A stretch of DNA of 64,000 bases from Oscillospiraceae bacterium. GTDB lineage: Bacteria > Bacillota > Clostridia > Oscillospirales > Ruminococcaceae. This document shows, in pieces, positions 1 through 8,770 of this stretch. Both the position numbers and the translations under genes were made by a program. The first letter of the stretch is position 1; each line of letters starts with the position of its first letter. The notes beneath the pieces are model-generated. The model was not told the DNA's origin. It saw only the letters and a program-made list of their open reading frames with translations, and did not search any database. Where the stretch lies: positions 29,777 to 93,776 of the forward strand of contig JAHDPQ010000098.1 in assembly GCA_018434245.1 (NCBI GenBank), in the 5' to 3' direction.

Positions 1-1735
1 TGAGGATGGGGCCGCAGTCTGCACCATCGGGGGAAAAGACGTTGCCCCGGCGGGCAAACACCCGGTAGTAAAACTCCTTGAGGGCAGGGGCGGTCCGGTC
101 TACAAAGGAATTGGCAGGTCCTTCGTACAGGACATCTCCGTCAAAGGCGGTATAGGGAGCGCTGCCCTGCTTGCGCACCAGCACATAGTCGGATTTGCCG
201 GGACAGTCGCTGGTGGTCCAGCCCAGACGCACCTGCCGTCCCTGTACCGAGGCTTCCAGATGACCGGGAGCCAGAGGAGGAAAGCGGCTGAGCAGGCGGG
301 TCAGCTCCAAGCTGTCCGCCACCGTGCCAGAAAGCTCCATCAGCTGCTCCACATCGGGGGTGGGCTGGGCGGAAAGCACCGCCAGCTGGCGTTCCAGATT
401 TTCGATCACCTTGCCCACCTGCCGCACCATGGCGCCGGGCAGGCGAATACTCTCTCCTCTGGCCCGACCCATCAGGTCCAAAGCGGCGTAGTACTGGCCC
501 TGTTTGATGCAGTCGCTCACCTGATCCACATACCAGACGTACCGTTCCTCCAGCGCCTTGGCCCGGGTTTTGAGAGGGGCGATTTCCGGGTGTCCCGGCC
601 AGTATTTTTCCACATAGGCAAGACCCCGCAAAGCGGCGCTCCAGCTCCGGTCGATGATGGCGCCCTGGGCCGCATCCAGATAGGGCAGAGCCTTGACCAT
701 ATCCCCCAGCAGGAAGCCGCAGGCAGCACAGACGGCCGCGCCATCCTCAAAGGGGGTGCCGCAGGTGGGACAGCTCCCCTTGAGGGGGGCAGCGCAGTAC
801 TGGCAGACCACACTGTTCCGGCTTACTTCCTGCTGGCAGGCGGGGCAGGAAATCAAAGGCTGTTCCATATCCACGGGGATTTGATAGGCGGTACAGTACC
901 GGCGGATGTAATCCTCTGCCTCCAGTACCCGGCAGCCACAGGCCTCCACGGCAAAGTTGACCAGCCGCATCATGGCCACCGGGCTGATGTACCGGGCCCG
1001 GACAAACTCATCGTCGATCATATCCCCCAGAGGGGGGCAGGCGGAAATCCGCAGGTACCGATCGTAAATCTGCTTGGAATCAAAGCTTTCGAACAGGCGC
1101 AGGCAGATGCCCGCCAGCTCCTGCGCCGCTACCGAAGCAGCGGTTTTTCCCTCGGAAGCGGCGGCGCGGCGGCGCTGCTCAGCGGCAGCCCGCAGCTTTT
1201 TGATGGAGGAGTAGGGCGGTTCTCCCAAAAAGGCGTAAAGATCGGAAAGCCCCAGAATATTTAAATTGCGGGTGATGGCTTTGGCGCTGAGGCGATCCAG
1301 CACCTCGCCGGAGGCTTCCGGCTCCTTGGGGGTGGGCGGCTCCTCGGAAACAGGCACCTGAGCCATTTCGTGCACTGTTTTTTGGGTAATGCCGTACACT
1401 CGGTACTTGGCGGCCAGAGCCGATACTTCCCGGGGAAGGAGATGCCCCTTCCCTTCCAGAATCCGCAGTTCCGCCTCAAAGCGCAGCATCATATCCTCCC
1501 GCAGCTTTAAGGCCTTGCGGGCCTCCCGCTTGCGGGCGATGGGCTCAAACATCACCTGCTCCATGTCGGGCAGAGCCGCCAGATTGGCAAGGCCCTGTGC
1601 CCGTTTGCCGGGATGGTCCTGCCAGCGGGTCCACTCCTGCTTTTTTCGGTTGATGGCAGAGCGGATTTCCCCCGGGTCCACCGTCGGCGGATCGATGGGC
1701 AGCTCCAGCACCAGATAATAGTTTTCCCGTTCCAT
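1..1735 (-). CDS. Zinc-ribbon protein with fibronectin III-like C-terminus, partial
   Basis: An uninterrupted minus-strand frame of at least 578 codons runs off the left edge, so the C-terminus is missing. ATG at 1735 is chosen because GAGGGG lies 6-7 nt upstream; the in-frame-shifted ATG at 1740 sits against that site. The N-terminus (MERENYYLVLELPIDPPTVD) and the following charged helices resemble a degenerate J-domain. Around residue 290-330 are paired Cys-x2-Cys ribbons (CPAC, CQYC, CPTC, CAAC), a double zinc ribbon. The tail shows a fibronectin III-like pattern ending VFARRGNVF. Such proteins are often placed near chaperone or surface-envelope genes, but the partner lies outside the window. 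Exact function unknown. Confidence 0.8.
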   Translation of the reverse strand, partial: MERENYYLVLELPIDPPTVDPGEIRSAINRKKQEWTRWQDHPGKRAQGLANLAALPDMEQVMFEPIARKREARKALKLREDMMLRFEAELRILEGKGHLLPREVSALAAKYRVYGITQKTVHEMAQVPVSEEPPTPKEPEASGEVLDRLSAKAITRNLNILGLSDLYAFLGEPPYSSIKKLRAAAEQRRRAAASEGKTAASVAAQELAGICLRLFESFDSKQIYDRYLRISACPPLGDMIDDEFVRARYISPVAMMRLVNFAVEACGCRVLEAEDYIRRYCTAYQIPVDMEQPLISCPACQQEVSRNSVVCQYCAAPLKGSCPTCGTPFEDGAAVCAACGFLLGDMVKALPYLDAAQGAIIDRSWSAALRGLAYVEKYWPGHPEIAPLKTRAKALEERYVWYVDQVSDCIKQGQYYAALDLMGRARGESIRLPGAMVRQVGKVIENLERQLAVLSAQPTPDVEQLMELSGTVADSLELTRLLSRFPPLAPGHLEASVQGRQVRLGWTTSDCPGKSDYVLVRKQGSAPYTAFDGDVLYEGPANSFVDRTAPALKEFYYRVFARRGNVFSPDGADCGPIL

Positions 1736-1837
1736 TCCATACCCCTCGCTGCAAATTCACCAAACTAAAGTTGACGCAATTTCCCGTTGTATCCACCATA
1801 TGGGTGCGTTTTTTGGGGCAAATTGCTGCATAAACAA

Positions 1838-1864
1838 AAGACGCACGGGGAAACCGTGCGTCTT
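1838..1864 (-). terminator. Rho-independent terminator of the methylaspartate operon
   Basis: An 11-bp perfect stem (AAGACGCACGG / CCGTGCGTCTT) with a 5-nt loop. On the minus strand it is followed by TTGTTT. It lies about 95 bp after the DUF4387 gene, the last gene of the operon. Confidence 0.75.
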
Positions 1865-1958
1865 AGCTTGCGTTCTCTGCTTCCCACAACAGGCGTTTGG
1901 CTAATCATACCATATTCTTGGAGGGAAGACAAGTTTTTGCTGTCAGATTATTCCAGAA

Positions 1959-2276
1959 CTATAGGTCAAATTCCAGACCAAGCAGAGGGGCGTGCTGCTG
2001 GGCACCGTACACATCAGTTTCCCCCAGATCTCCGGAGCAAAGGGGCCGGCGGATGGTGATTTTGATGGCCTTAGCCGGTTCAAACTCCACAATGCCCACA
2101 ATTTGGTCGGGGGTGATGTTGTAGAGCTTGCTCACCAGCTCCTCGTTGATTACCTTGGCCCCCCGGACCTGCTCAAAGCCCTCGTAGTCGTTGAAGATGA
2201 TGTCCATGGTCAGCTCGTAAGGCCCGGAGTTCTTGGAACGGATGATGCCCGCTAGGTCGGTCAGTTTGGTTTTCAT
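1959..2276 (-). CDS. DUF4387 family protein
   Basis: 105 residues. ATG at 2276 is preceded by GGAGGAG at good spacing, so the longer reading from 2315 is rejected. The sequence MKTKLTDLAGIIRSKNSGPYELTMD... matches the DUF4387 family, which regularly follows AtuA-like (DUF1446) proteins either as a separate gene or as a C-terminal domain. Here it is the last gene of the methylaspartate operon, 13 bp after the AtuA-like gene. It probably forms a two-subunit enzyme with its neighbour. In this operon a hydratase role in glutamate breakdown is plausible but unproven. Confidence 0.85.
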   Translation of the reverse strand: MKTKLTDLAGIIRSKNSGPYELTMDIIFNDYEGFEQVRGAKVINEELVSKLYNITPDQIVGIVEFEPAKAIKITIRRPLCSGDLGETDVYGAQQHAPLLGLEFDL

Positions 2277-2289
2277 GGTAACTCCTCCT

Positions 2290-3660
2290 TTAAAGCTGAA
2301 CGTAGTCGATGGCAAAGGGCGCAGCAGGGTCTGTTACATCCATCAGATGGTAGACGGAAAAGACGTAGACCTCTCCGGCATGGAAGTCGCTGGGGCTGTA
2401 GGGGAAGGCAAGGTTCCCGGCGGTGGCCCGGCGTCCCTCGTAGCCGTAGTGGAGCATGGTGGAGCGGGCAAAGGCGCAGATGGTGTCGGCCTGAGCCTGC
2501 GTATCCGCCACCGCTTCGATGACGATGCCGAACTCGTGAGCCTGAGGCTCATTTCTCAGCGGCTCCAAGGCGGCCATGACGCCGTCTCGGCCGTAAACGG
2601 TAAAGTTTAGGTAGTACTTGAGGTTCTTGCTAGAAAAGTTGTCGGCTACCCGATCCTTCACCGCTTGAATAATGTGGTCAATCTGGCTCATCATTACAGG
2701 GTCCCGGGTACCGGCGATGGAGACGGTGCGGAATCCGATCCGCTTGGCTCCCTCCAACTTGATGGCGTACTGGTCACCGGGAACAAATTTACTGCCCCGA
2801 ACCTTCACGGTGGTCTCGGTATCCTGCTCGAAGCTGGTGTTCGTCAGGTCCAGATGGCCGCCGGGGCCGGGCAGAATATAGGGGTTGGTTTTTTCGTACA
2901 GAGTGTGGGCCGCCACCGAGACGGTGGTGCACTTGCGGGCGGCGCTCAGGGGCTCTACCCGGAAGTAGTCCTCCCCAATATAGCCGAACATGCAGTCGGA
3001 GCCGCTACCGGGGGTGGCGCAGATGGCGGCGCACTCCAAAATCTTGCCCAGATGGGTGGCAAGGCCCATGTCGTAGCCCTGCTCCACCGCCAAGGCGGAA
3101 AAGACGGCGGGGTCGTAGGCTCTGCCCGCCAAAATCACCTGAGCTCCGCCCTTGTGAGCGGCGATGAAGGGGTCGATCCCCATTTGAGCCACAATGCGGC
3201 TGGTGGCGTCGATGTCCTCTTCAGTGAGGCCTGCGCCTTCCACCCCCGGCTCCAGAGCGTGGATGCGGCCTTCCTTCAGGGCCTTCTTCACATCCTCGTG
3301 GGGGATTTCCGCGTGGATGAGAGCCAGCTTAAAGTGAAGATTCTGCTCTTTGGCGATTTCTTCGATGATCTGCTTATTCCATTCCAGATGAGGCTGGCCG
3401 CCGCTGCCGCCGGCAGTGCCGATGACAACGGGAATCCCCCGCTCCACACCGGCTTTGATCATCAGCTCCAAGTCCCGCTTAACGGCGTCCCGGTCGGTGA
3501 AGGAGACACCTGCACCCAGATAGTAGGGTCCGGGGTCGGTGGAGCCTGCGTCCACAGCGATCAGGTGGGGATCCCTCTTCATCCCCTCTTCAAAGGAGGC
3601 TACCGGAAAGCCATATCCCAGAATGGCAGTGGTGGAAAGAATCCGAAACTCCTCTTTCAT
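2290..3660 (-). CDS. AtuA-like (DUF1446) acyclic terpene utilization family protein
   Basis: 456 residues, near full length for the family. Conserved glycine-rich segments are visible at residues 36-45 (VDAGSTDPGP) and 81-88 (GTAGGSGG), with further family blocks such as ATPGSGSDCMFGYIG and PGPGGHLDL. The founding member belongs to acyclic terpene degradation in Pseudomonas, but the family is wider. Here the gene lies between methylaspartate ammonia-lyase and DUF4387, in one direction with glmSLE. Mesaconate made by the lyase must next be hydrated to citramalate, and no fumarase- or aconitase-type hydratase is present, so this pair is a candidate for that step. That assignment is inference. 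Confidence 0.85.
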   Translation of the reverse strand: MKEEFRILSTTAILGYGFPVASFEEGMKRDPHLIAVDAGSTDPGPYYLGAGVSFTDRDAVKRDLELMIKAGVERGIPVVIGTAGGSGGQPHLEWNKQIIEEIAKEQNLHFKLALIHAEIPHEDVKKALKEGRIHALEPGVEGAGLTEEDIDATSRIVAQMGIDPFIAAHKGGAQVILAGRAYDPAVFSALAVEQGYDMGLATHLGKILECAAICATPGSGSDCMFGYIGEDYFRVEPLSAARKCTTVSVAAHTLYEKTNPYILPGPGGHLDLTNTSFEQDTETTVKVRGSKFVPGDQYAIKLEGAKRIGFRTVSIAGTRDPVMMSQIDHIIQAVKDRVADNFSSKNLKYYLNFTVYGRDGVMAALEPLRNEPQAHEFGIVIEAVADTQAQADTICAFARSTMLHYGYEGRRATAGNLAFPYSPSDFHAGEVYVFSVYHLMDVTDPAAPFAIDYVQL

Positions 3661-3723
3661 CCATTCATCATTCCTTTCGTTGATGGCGGTACAATCCGCC
3701 GCAGGTATTACAGTTTTCAGAAG

Positions 3724-3765
3724 ACAAGAGGGCCGGCCGGGGAATACTGTCCCCGGCTCCCTTGT
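3724..3765 (-). other. Intercistronic hairpin between mal and the AtuA-like gene
   Basis: Stem CCGGGGA / TCCCCGG with a 6-nt loop and outer pairing ACAAG / CTTGT, directly after the mal stop. No clean T-run follows on the minus strand, so it is more likely a message-stabilising or attenuating hairpin than a full terminator. Confidence 0.45.
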
Positions 3766-3766
3766 G

Positions 3767-5017
3767 TTAGATTAGTTTTTTGGCCTTTGCAGTGGCCAGA
3801 ATTCTCTGCATCTCGTTGTAGACGATCATATAGCCTTCGTCTACGCCCATGCCGGGCTTTGCCAGAATCTGAGTGGGCTGGGTAGCCATAGCCAGATTGA
3901 CACAGACCTGAGCCGAGCGGTCTGTCTCGTTGCAGGTACCGCCCTGATAAGCTCCGATGCCTTTTTCCTTGCAGTAGAGGACAGCCTCCACCGTGTTGCT
4001 GACGCTGCCAAGGTCGGGGGTTTTTACCTGAACCATGTGGCCTGCCTTGTTATCGGCAAAGTACTTGATGTCCTCCAGAGTGTTGCACCACTCGTCGGCT
4101 ACAATCTCCACCCCGATGCCCCGCACATCCACTAAAGCGGTGAGGGCCTTGAGGGCTTCCATCTGAGCTTCCCGGCCTTCGGCGTCCATGGGGCCTTCGA
4201 TCCGCAGCTGAAAGGGAGCGGCGGCCTGTTCCAGCCGGGCCAGATAGTCGGCCATGGCGGTGTAGTTATCGTTGCCAAGCAGAAGACCGATGGTTCCGTA
4301 AACGTCGATGTGGAGAACGGGAGCATAGCTTTCGTCGGTGCGCAGGGCAAGGATCCGGTCCCGCAGCCAGCGGATGTACTCTTCCAGCAGCTCACCCTTC
4401 TGTCCCAGCTTGGTGGCCACGTGGTTGATGAGGGCGTGAGGCAGCACCTGCGCCTGTTTGACAATCATCTTGTCGGCGTTGTCGTAGCGGGCGTCACCGC
4501 TTTGGGTGAAGATGGGAATCATCTGATCGGAAAGCTTGCAGCCGTATTCCTGGGCCACTACTTCGCACATCATCTTGTGCTGGGATTTTGCCACGGCATC
4601 CAGGAGCGCCTGACTGACGCCGTAGCGGATGGCGGTGTGGAGCCGCTTGCCTTCTACCTGCATGTGCTCAAGTTCATCGGACATTTCCCGGAAGGTGGTG
4701 ATTTCCTTGCCCACGTACAGGGGCCTTAGGTGCTTTTCGATAAAGGGGATAAAGTTCTGAGCCAAGAAGAGAGGGTCCCGGCCCCCTGCACCGGAATACT
4801 GTACGGCGGCGCAGTCTCCCCAAGCGGTTTGGCCATCTTCCAGCAGGAACAGCAGGGAGATGGACTCCCCTGCCTGCCGCACGGCGGTAAAGCCGGGGGT
4901 GACAGGCTCGCCCTGATAGGTGGCACCGTCGGGAGTGGCTCCCTCTTTGATGGCCCGCTGATCGTCAAAGTAAAATCCGGTGCGTCCCGGAGCACAGATG
5001 AGATCGATAATTTTCAT
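3767..5017 (-). CDS. mal: Methylaspartate ammonia-lyase
   Basis: 416 residues, enolase superfamily. It removes ammonia from (2S,3S)-3-methylaspartate to give mesaconate, the second step of the clostridial methylaspartate route. Against the known Clostridium tetanomorphum enzyme the key residues are in place with a +1 offset: magnesium ligands D238, E274 and D308, catalytic base K332 (VQVKTPDLG), H194, and the T361-C362 pair in GGTCNETD. The gene follows glmE after 41 bp and precedes the AtuA-like gene. A weak AGGTG site precedes the ATG. Cytoplasmic, probably a homodimer. Confidence 0.97.
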   Translation of the reverse strand: MKIIDLICAPGRTGFYFDDQRAIKEGATPDGATYQGEPVTPGFTAVRQAGESISLLFLLEDGQTAWGDCAAVQYSGAGGRDPLFLAQNFIPFIEKHLRPLYVGKEITTFREMSDELEHMQVEGKRLHTAIRYGVSQALLDAVAKSQHKMMCEVVAQEYGCKLSDQMIPIFTQSGDARYDNADKMIVKQAQVLPHALINHVATKLGQKGELLEEYIRWLRDRILALRTDESYAPVLHIDVYGTIGLLLGNDNYTAMADYLARLEQAAAPFQLRIEGPMDAEGREAQMEALKALTALVDVRGIGVEIVADEWCNTLEDIKYFADNKAGHMVQVKTPDLGSVSNTVEAVLYCKEKGIGAYQGGTCNETDRSAQVCVNLAMATQPTQILAKPGMGVDEGYMIVYNEMQRILATAKAKKLI

Positions 5018-5058
5018 AATGACACCTTCCCTGTATGATTTGTGTTGGAAACAGCAAT

Positions 5059-6504
5059 CTAGGGTCTGCCTACCAGACGGCCCTTGCCGATGGCGTACAC
5101 GTCGTCAATCACCATCTGGAAGGAGGCGGCCCGCTTTTCGCTCTTGGCCCGCTCCTCAATTTTGGCGGCGTTAAAGTCCAGCAGCTCCTTGGAGAAAGGC
5201 ACTGCCCCGGGGGTCAGGATGCGGATGGCGCCGTCGTTGTCCCGGGCGGGCAGCAGCTTGCCTGCGTTAAAGCGGCTGGGGGCAAAGGGAATATCCAGCA
5301 CCCCGGTCTGGAAGGCGGCCACAGCGCCCACAGCGATGTCGCCCTCCCCCAGCTCGAAGCATTTGTCCAGAATGCATTTGGTTTCGGCCTTGATGATCTC
5401 CTTCTCGGCGGTTACCTGTGCGTTGTTCAGGGGCTGGTCCGCCAGCATAGAGATGACCTGCTTGGTGCAGCGCAGGCCCTGAGCATTGGCCTCCATGGTG
5501 GGAACTCCCATGGCTTCGTGAGGGGTCTTGACGATGATTTTGGTGGCCCCCGCAAGGGCTCCCACCACGCTGCCCCAGCTGATGACGCCAAAGGCTTTGG
5601 CCTCGTCCTGAGGGAAGCCGCCCATCCACTGGTGCAGCACCGTGGTGACCACTACATCGTCGTAGCCGTATACCTTAAGGTACTCTTCCGTCATCTCTTC
5701 CAGAGAGCGGATGGCGGCCACGTCCTGAATTAAGTTGCCGCACTGTCCGTAGCCCACGGTGATGTTCCGCACGCCCTGCTCGGCAGCCAGCAGGCTCTCA
5801 ATGATGGCAACGGCGTGGGAGATGCTGGGGGGAACCAATGTGCCGGTGAGAGGGCCAAAGGGCTCTCGGTTGATGGAGATGCCCATCTCCTCATAAAGTC
5901 CGGTGAGGCGGTCTACGTACTGCCAATCCCGAATGGTGGATTCCAGGCTGACGCTTTTGGCGTAGGGGATGTTGTAGGAGATGCCGCCGCCCTCGTAGCT
6001 GGTATAGCCGCCGGCGTAGGTGATTTCGGTAAGCAGGCGGGCGTCGGGAGTGCCGTGACGCACCTGAACCGGAACATCCAGACTCTGGATGATGGAGCGG
6101 CAGCCGTCTACCCCATGATTGACGGCGGGAAAGCCGTTGAGCATGGATTTGGACTGGCGCACGCTTTCTTCGATGCCGTTTTCCGCTTCCTTGTAGCGGT
6201 TCTGACGGGTGTAGCTGTCGATGGTGGTAGGCAGCAGGTCGGCTTCACCATGGTCCTGCAGGAAGGTGAGGAGTTTGATGTGGTCCTGCAGCAGAGCCAC
6301 ACCGGCCCGGGGCTGAATCAGGGTTTTTCTGTGCTTTTTGGCGTCGGCCAGCTTGCGGGAAAAGATTTTGCTTTCCGGCAGGCTTTTGTGGAAGTCAACG
6401 GCCTCCTGCAGGTCTACCCGGCTGCCGGTGGGCCATTGAGCAAGCACCTCCCCGCGGGAGGCCATAAAGACACCTTCGTCAATTTTTTTGTTGCGCAAAT
6501 CCAT
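5059..6504 (-). CDS. glmE: Methylaspartate mutase (glutamate mutase) epsilon subunit
   Basis: 481 residues, the normal length for GlmE/MutE. This is the large TIM-barrel subunit of adenosylcobalamin-dependent glutamate mutase, which rearranges L-glutamate to (2S,3S)-3-methylaspartate together with GlmS. Family segments visible include [11 protein letters not shown] near residue 148 and [22 protein letters not shown] lies 10 nt upstream of the ATG. The start overlaps the end of glmL by 26 bp, which suggests translational coupling. The gene order glmS-glmL-glmE-mal matches glutamate-fermenting clostridia. Confidence 0.97.
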   Translation of the reverse strand: MDLRNKKIDEGVFMASRGEVLAQWPTGSRVDLQEAVDFHKSLPESKIFSRKLADAKKHRKTLIQPRAGVALLQDHIKLLTFLQDHGEADLLPTTIDSYTRQNRYKEAENGIEESVRQSKSMLNGFPAVNHGVDGCRSIIQSLDVPVQVRHGTPDARLLTEITYAGGYTSYEGGGISYNIPYAKSVSLESTIRDWQYVDRLTGLYEEMGISINREPFGPLTGTLVPPSISHAVAIIESLLAAEQGVRNITVGYGQCGNLIQDVAAIRSLEEMTEEYLKVYGYDDVVVTTVLHQWMGGFPQDEAKAFGVISWGSVVGALAGATKIIVKTPHEAMGVPTMEANAQGLRCTKQVISMLADQPLNNAQVTAEKEIIKAETKCILDKCFELGEGDIAVGAVAAFQTGVLDIPFAPSRFNAGKLLPARDNDGAIRILTPGAVPFSKELLDFNAAKIEERAKSEKRAASFQMVIDDVYAIGKGRLVGRP

Positions 6505-7879
6505 GACTCACTAACTCCTTTTTCATGACGTTGAGGGCGGATGCCGGGTGATGGCCTGCCAAAAGTCCCATGGCCGCCAGAATATACTCTTTGTCAACCA
6601 GAATTTCCGCCTTGAGGGGGCGCAGGGATTCCGGTTGTTTGGTGCTGTACAACGCATGGGCGGCAATGTCCGCCACCCGCTTGGCATGGATGACGGCGCC
6701 GCCGGTCATCACCAGCCGCTCCACTTCCGTCAAATCCTTACCGGTTTGCGCCAGAGCCGTGCCGGTAAGGGTAAAGACCTGCTCCATGGTGCCGCAGTGA
6801 CGGGCCACGGCGGTTTCTACCGCTAGAGCCGCCAGAGCAAAGTCAATCCGCTCTAGCTCCCCGGTAGTGGGCAGAGCATCGGTGTGGGCGGCCAGATAGG
6901 CGGTGAGCTCCCGGGCTTTTTCCTCGGGCATCTCCGCCAGCTCCGCTACCCGGCGATAGCCTCCGGCGGCTTCGGGAATGCCCAGCACCGAGTAGCGCAT
7001 GCCGATATCCCCTTCCACCGTCCGCTTGGCGTAGGGTTCAGGCAGCCCCTTGTAAACGGTGGTGTCCTTGCGGGGGTCTCCCGAGGCGATGGAGTAGATG
7101 TCGGTGGTGGCTCCCCCCAAGTCGGCGGCAATCAGCTCGCCAATGCCGGAATGCCCCGGGCAGCCCCCTGCCAGCAACTCCATGGCGGCCATAACGGCGG
7201 CGGGGGTGGGCATTAGGATGCCGTCCACCAGCTCTGCCTCCCGGGAAAGTCCCTTGGCCCGGACAATCCGCTCCAAAAACAGCTCGCGGATTTTTTGCTG
7301 GGCCGGCAGAACATTGAGCCGGTTCAGCTCGGGCATGACATTTTCTACCAAATAGGAGGTTTTGTTCCCCAGCAGCTTGGCTGCCTGACGGGCGCAGCTG
7401 CGGTTGCCCGCCACTACCACCGGGAAGTCGGCGGAGCAGCCGGAAAGCATCTTGGCGTTGTGCAGGATGCTCTCGGAGTTGCCTCCGTCGATGCCTCCGG
7501 TGAGCAGTACAATGTCCGGCTTCAGAGCATCTATTTCCTCCACATCATCTTCGTTGAGCTGATAAGAGTAATTGCCGATGACCTTGGCTCCCGCTCCCAG
7601 ACTGGCCAGCTTGGCCGCCTTGGCGGTCAGCTCGGGCACAAGGCCAATGGCCACCATCCGCAAGCCCCCGGCAGCGCTGGAACAGGCCAGACGTTTTTGG
7701 TATTCTATTTTCCCTGTCTGCCGCTTCAGCTCTGCCAAAGCGGTGGACAAGCCATCTCCCACATCGGTTTCCACTGTGGTGTAGGCGGCTGCGGTTCCCA
7801 ATAGCTGGGAGGAGCTTTGGTCCACGGCGGTTACCTTGGTGTAGGTACTACCGAAATCAATGAGCAATACGGCTTCCAC
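6479..7879 (-). CDS. glmL: Glutamate mutase accessory protein GlmL (MutL family)
   Basis: 466 residues, ASKHA-fold ATPase of the MutL family (not the mismatch-repair protein of that name). Phosphate-binding loops are seen at residues 6-16 ([11 protein letters not shown]) and 251-262 ([12 protein letters not shown]). Proteins of this family are thought to protect or reactivate the B12-dependent mutase by exchanging damaged cofactor. Translation starts at GTG 7879, with GGGAGG 9-10 nt upstream. It lies 20 bp downstream of glmS and overlaps glmE. Confidence 0.93.
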   Translation of the reverse strand: MEAVLLIDFGSTYTKVTAVDQSSSQLLGTAAAYTTVETDVGDGLSTALAELKRQTGKIEYQKRLACSSAAGGLRMVAIGLVPELTAKAAKLASLGAGAKVIGNYSYQLNEDDVEEIDALKPDIVLLTGGIDGGNSESILHNAKMLSGCSADFPVVVAGNRSCARQAAKLLGNKTSYLVENVMPELNRLNVLPAQQKIRELFLERIVRAKGLSREAELVDGILMPTPAAVMAAMELLAGGCPGHSGIGELIAADLGGATTDIYSIASGDPRKDTTVYKGLPEPYAKRTVEGDIGMRYSVLGIPEAAGGYRRVAELAEMPEEKARELTAYLAAHTDALPTTGELERIDFALAALAVETAVARHCGTMEQVFTLTGTALAQTGKDLTEVERLVMTGGAVIHAKRVADIAAHALYSTKQPESLRPLKAEILVDKEYILAAMGLLAGHHPASALNVMKKELVSHGFAQQKN

Positions 7880-7899
7880 TCCGGGCCACCTCCCTATTT

Positions 7900-8316
7900 T
7901 TATTCGGCGACACCCAGATCTTCTTTCAGAGCATCAATGGTGGTTTCGGGCGGGGTGCCGGGCCCGAACACCCGGTCAAAGCCCATGGCTTTAAAGCGTT
8001 TTTCCACATCCTCAAAGGGTTGCTTGCCCACCACGATGTTGCCGCCCACATAGAGAAGAATGCCCTTGAGGCCGCTTTCATCGCATTTTTCCCGCATGCC
8101 GCGGCAGTCTAGCTCCCCGTGGCCGTACAGGGAGGAAACCACAATGGCGTCGGCGTCCGCTTCGATGGCTGCGCTGATATACTCCTCCTGGGAAACCATC
8201 ACACCCAGGTTGATCACATGGAATCCCGCTTGGGTAAAGGCGTGGTACAAAATTTTGTTCCCTACCGCGTGAACGTCTGCCCCGATCACGCCGATGACAA
8301 TCTTTTTTTGATCCAT
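7900..8316 (-). CDS. glmS: Methylaspartate mutase sigma (cobalamin-binding) subunit
   Basis: 138 residues, matching known GlmS/MutS proteins. The cobalamin-binding motif DxHxxG is present as D14-V-H16-A-V-G19, with H16 as the lower axial ligand to cobalt, and SSLYGHGE follows at residue 61. It binds adenosylcobalamin and assembles with GlmE into active glutamate mutase. This is the first gene of the operon, behind a good sigma-A-type promoter. The symbol should not be confused with glucosamine-6-phosphate synthase. Confidence 0.97.
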   Translation of the reverse strand: MDQKKIVIGVIGADVHAVGNKILYHAFTQAGFHVINLGVMVSQEEYISAAIEADADAIVVSSLYGHGELDCRGMREKCDESGLKGILLYVGGNIVVGKQPFEDVEKRFKAMGFDRVFGPGTPPETTIDALKEDLGVAE

Positions 8317-8363
8317 GACAGTGCACCCTCTTTTCCGCGTTTTGAGTAATGTTCTATATCAAT

Positions 8364-8392
8364 AGAATATATTGAATTATAACATTTGTCAA
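8364..8392 (-). promoter_or_regulatory. Promoter of the glmS-L-E-mal operon
   Basis: On the minus strand TTGACA (8392-8387), 17 bp, then TATTCT (8369-8364), about 50 bp upstream of the glmS start. Confidence 0.7.
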
Positions 8393-8520
8393 GAAGAAAT
8401 CATACAAAATCCAAGGGAGAAATAAGAGAAATATTCACAAGGTTGTCCGGGGGGCTACGGTTTGCCCAACGTCTGCTTTGCCCCCGAGCAAGTACATGTT
8501 ATAATATCCGCATAAGCAAA

Positions 8521-8590
8521 CAGCAAACCCTGCGAGGATGCGGGTGCTACACCATAGCCCAAAGCCGGTTACCACTATAAAACAAAGCCG
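8521..8590 (+). other. Non-coding segment with weak similarity to two other leaders
   Basis: Part of the 454-bp gap between the divergent glmS and secA genes. Read on the plus strand it carries a 7-bp hairpin (ACCCTGC / GCGGGT with loop GAGGAT), then CATAG, CCGGTTAC and GCCGC in the same order as in the leader at 11581-11712. The likeness is partial and may be chance. The rest of the gap holds only the two divergent promoters. Confidence 0.25.
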
Positions 8591-8670
8591 CTTGATGATA
8601 GCATGGCTCATGCCGATGAAAAAAACCATCAAATGTTACAAAAACTTCCCAAATGGGACAAACAACAGGT

Positions 8671-8699
8671 TTGACATCCGAAGGGCATAGGGTTAAAAT
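8671..8699 (+). promoter_or_regulatory. secA promoter
   Basis: TTGACA at 8671-8676, a 17-bp spacer, then TAAAAT at 8694-8699. A GC-rich hairpin (GGCCG / CGGCC) lies in the short leader, and GAGGT precedes the secA ATG. Confidence 0.75.
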
Positions 8700-8770
8700 A
8701 AGAGGATAACAATGAGCCTTAAAAAGGCCGGGGCGCCCACGGCCCCTTACTGTAAATGAGGTAGCAATCT

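Noticed and set aside
2665-3885. Long plus-strand open frame opposite the AtuA-like gene
   Set aside because: It is a shadow of the minus-strand gene: low-complexity, no ribosome site and no family, and the minus-strand protein is clearly conserved.
8521-8590. Cyclic-di-GMP or cobalamin riboswitch before secA and in the two leaders
   Set aside because: Some words recall those classes (GCAAACC, CCGGTTACC), but the required core motifs, such as the B12 box, are absent.
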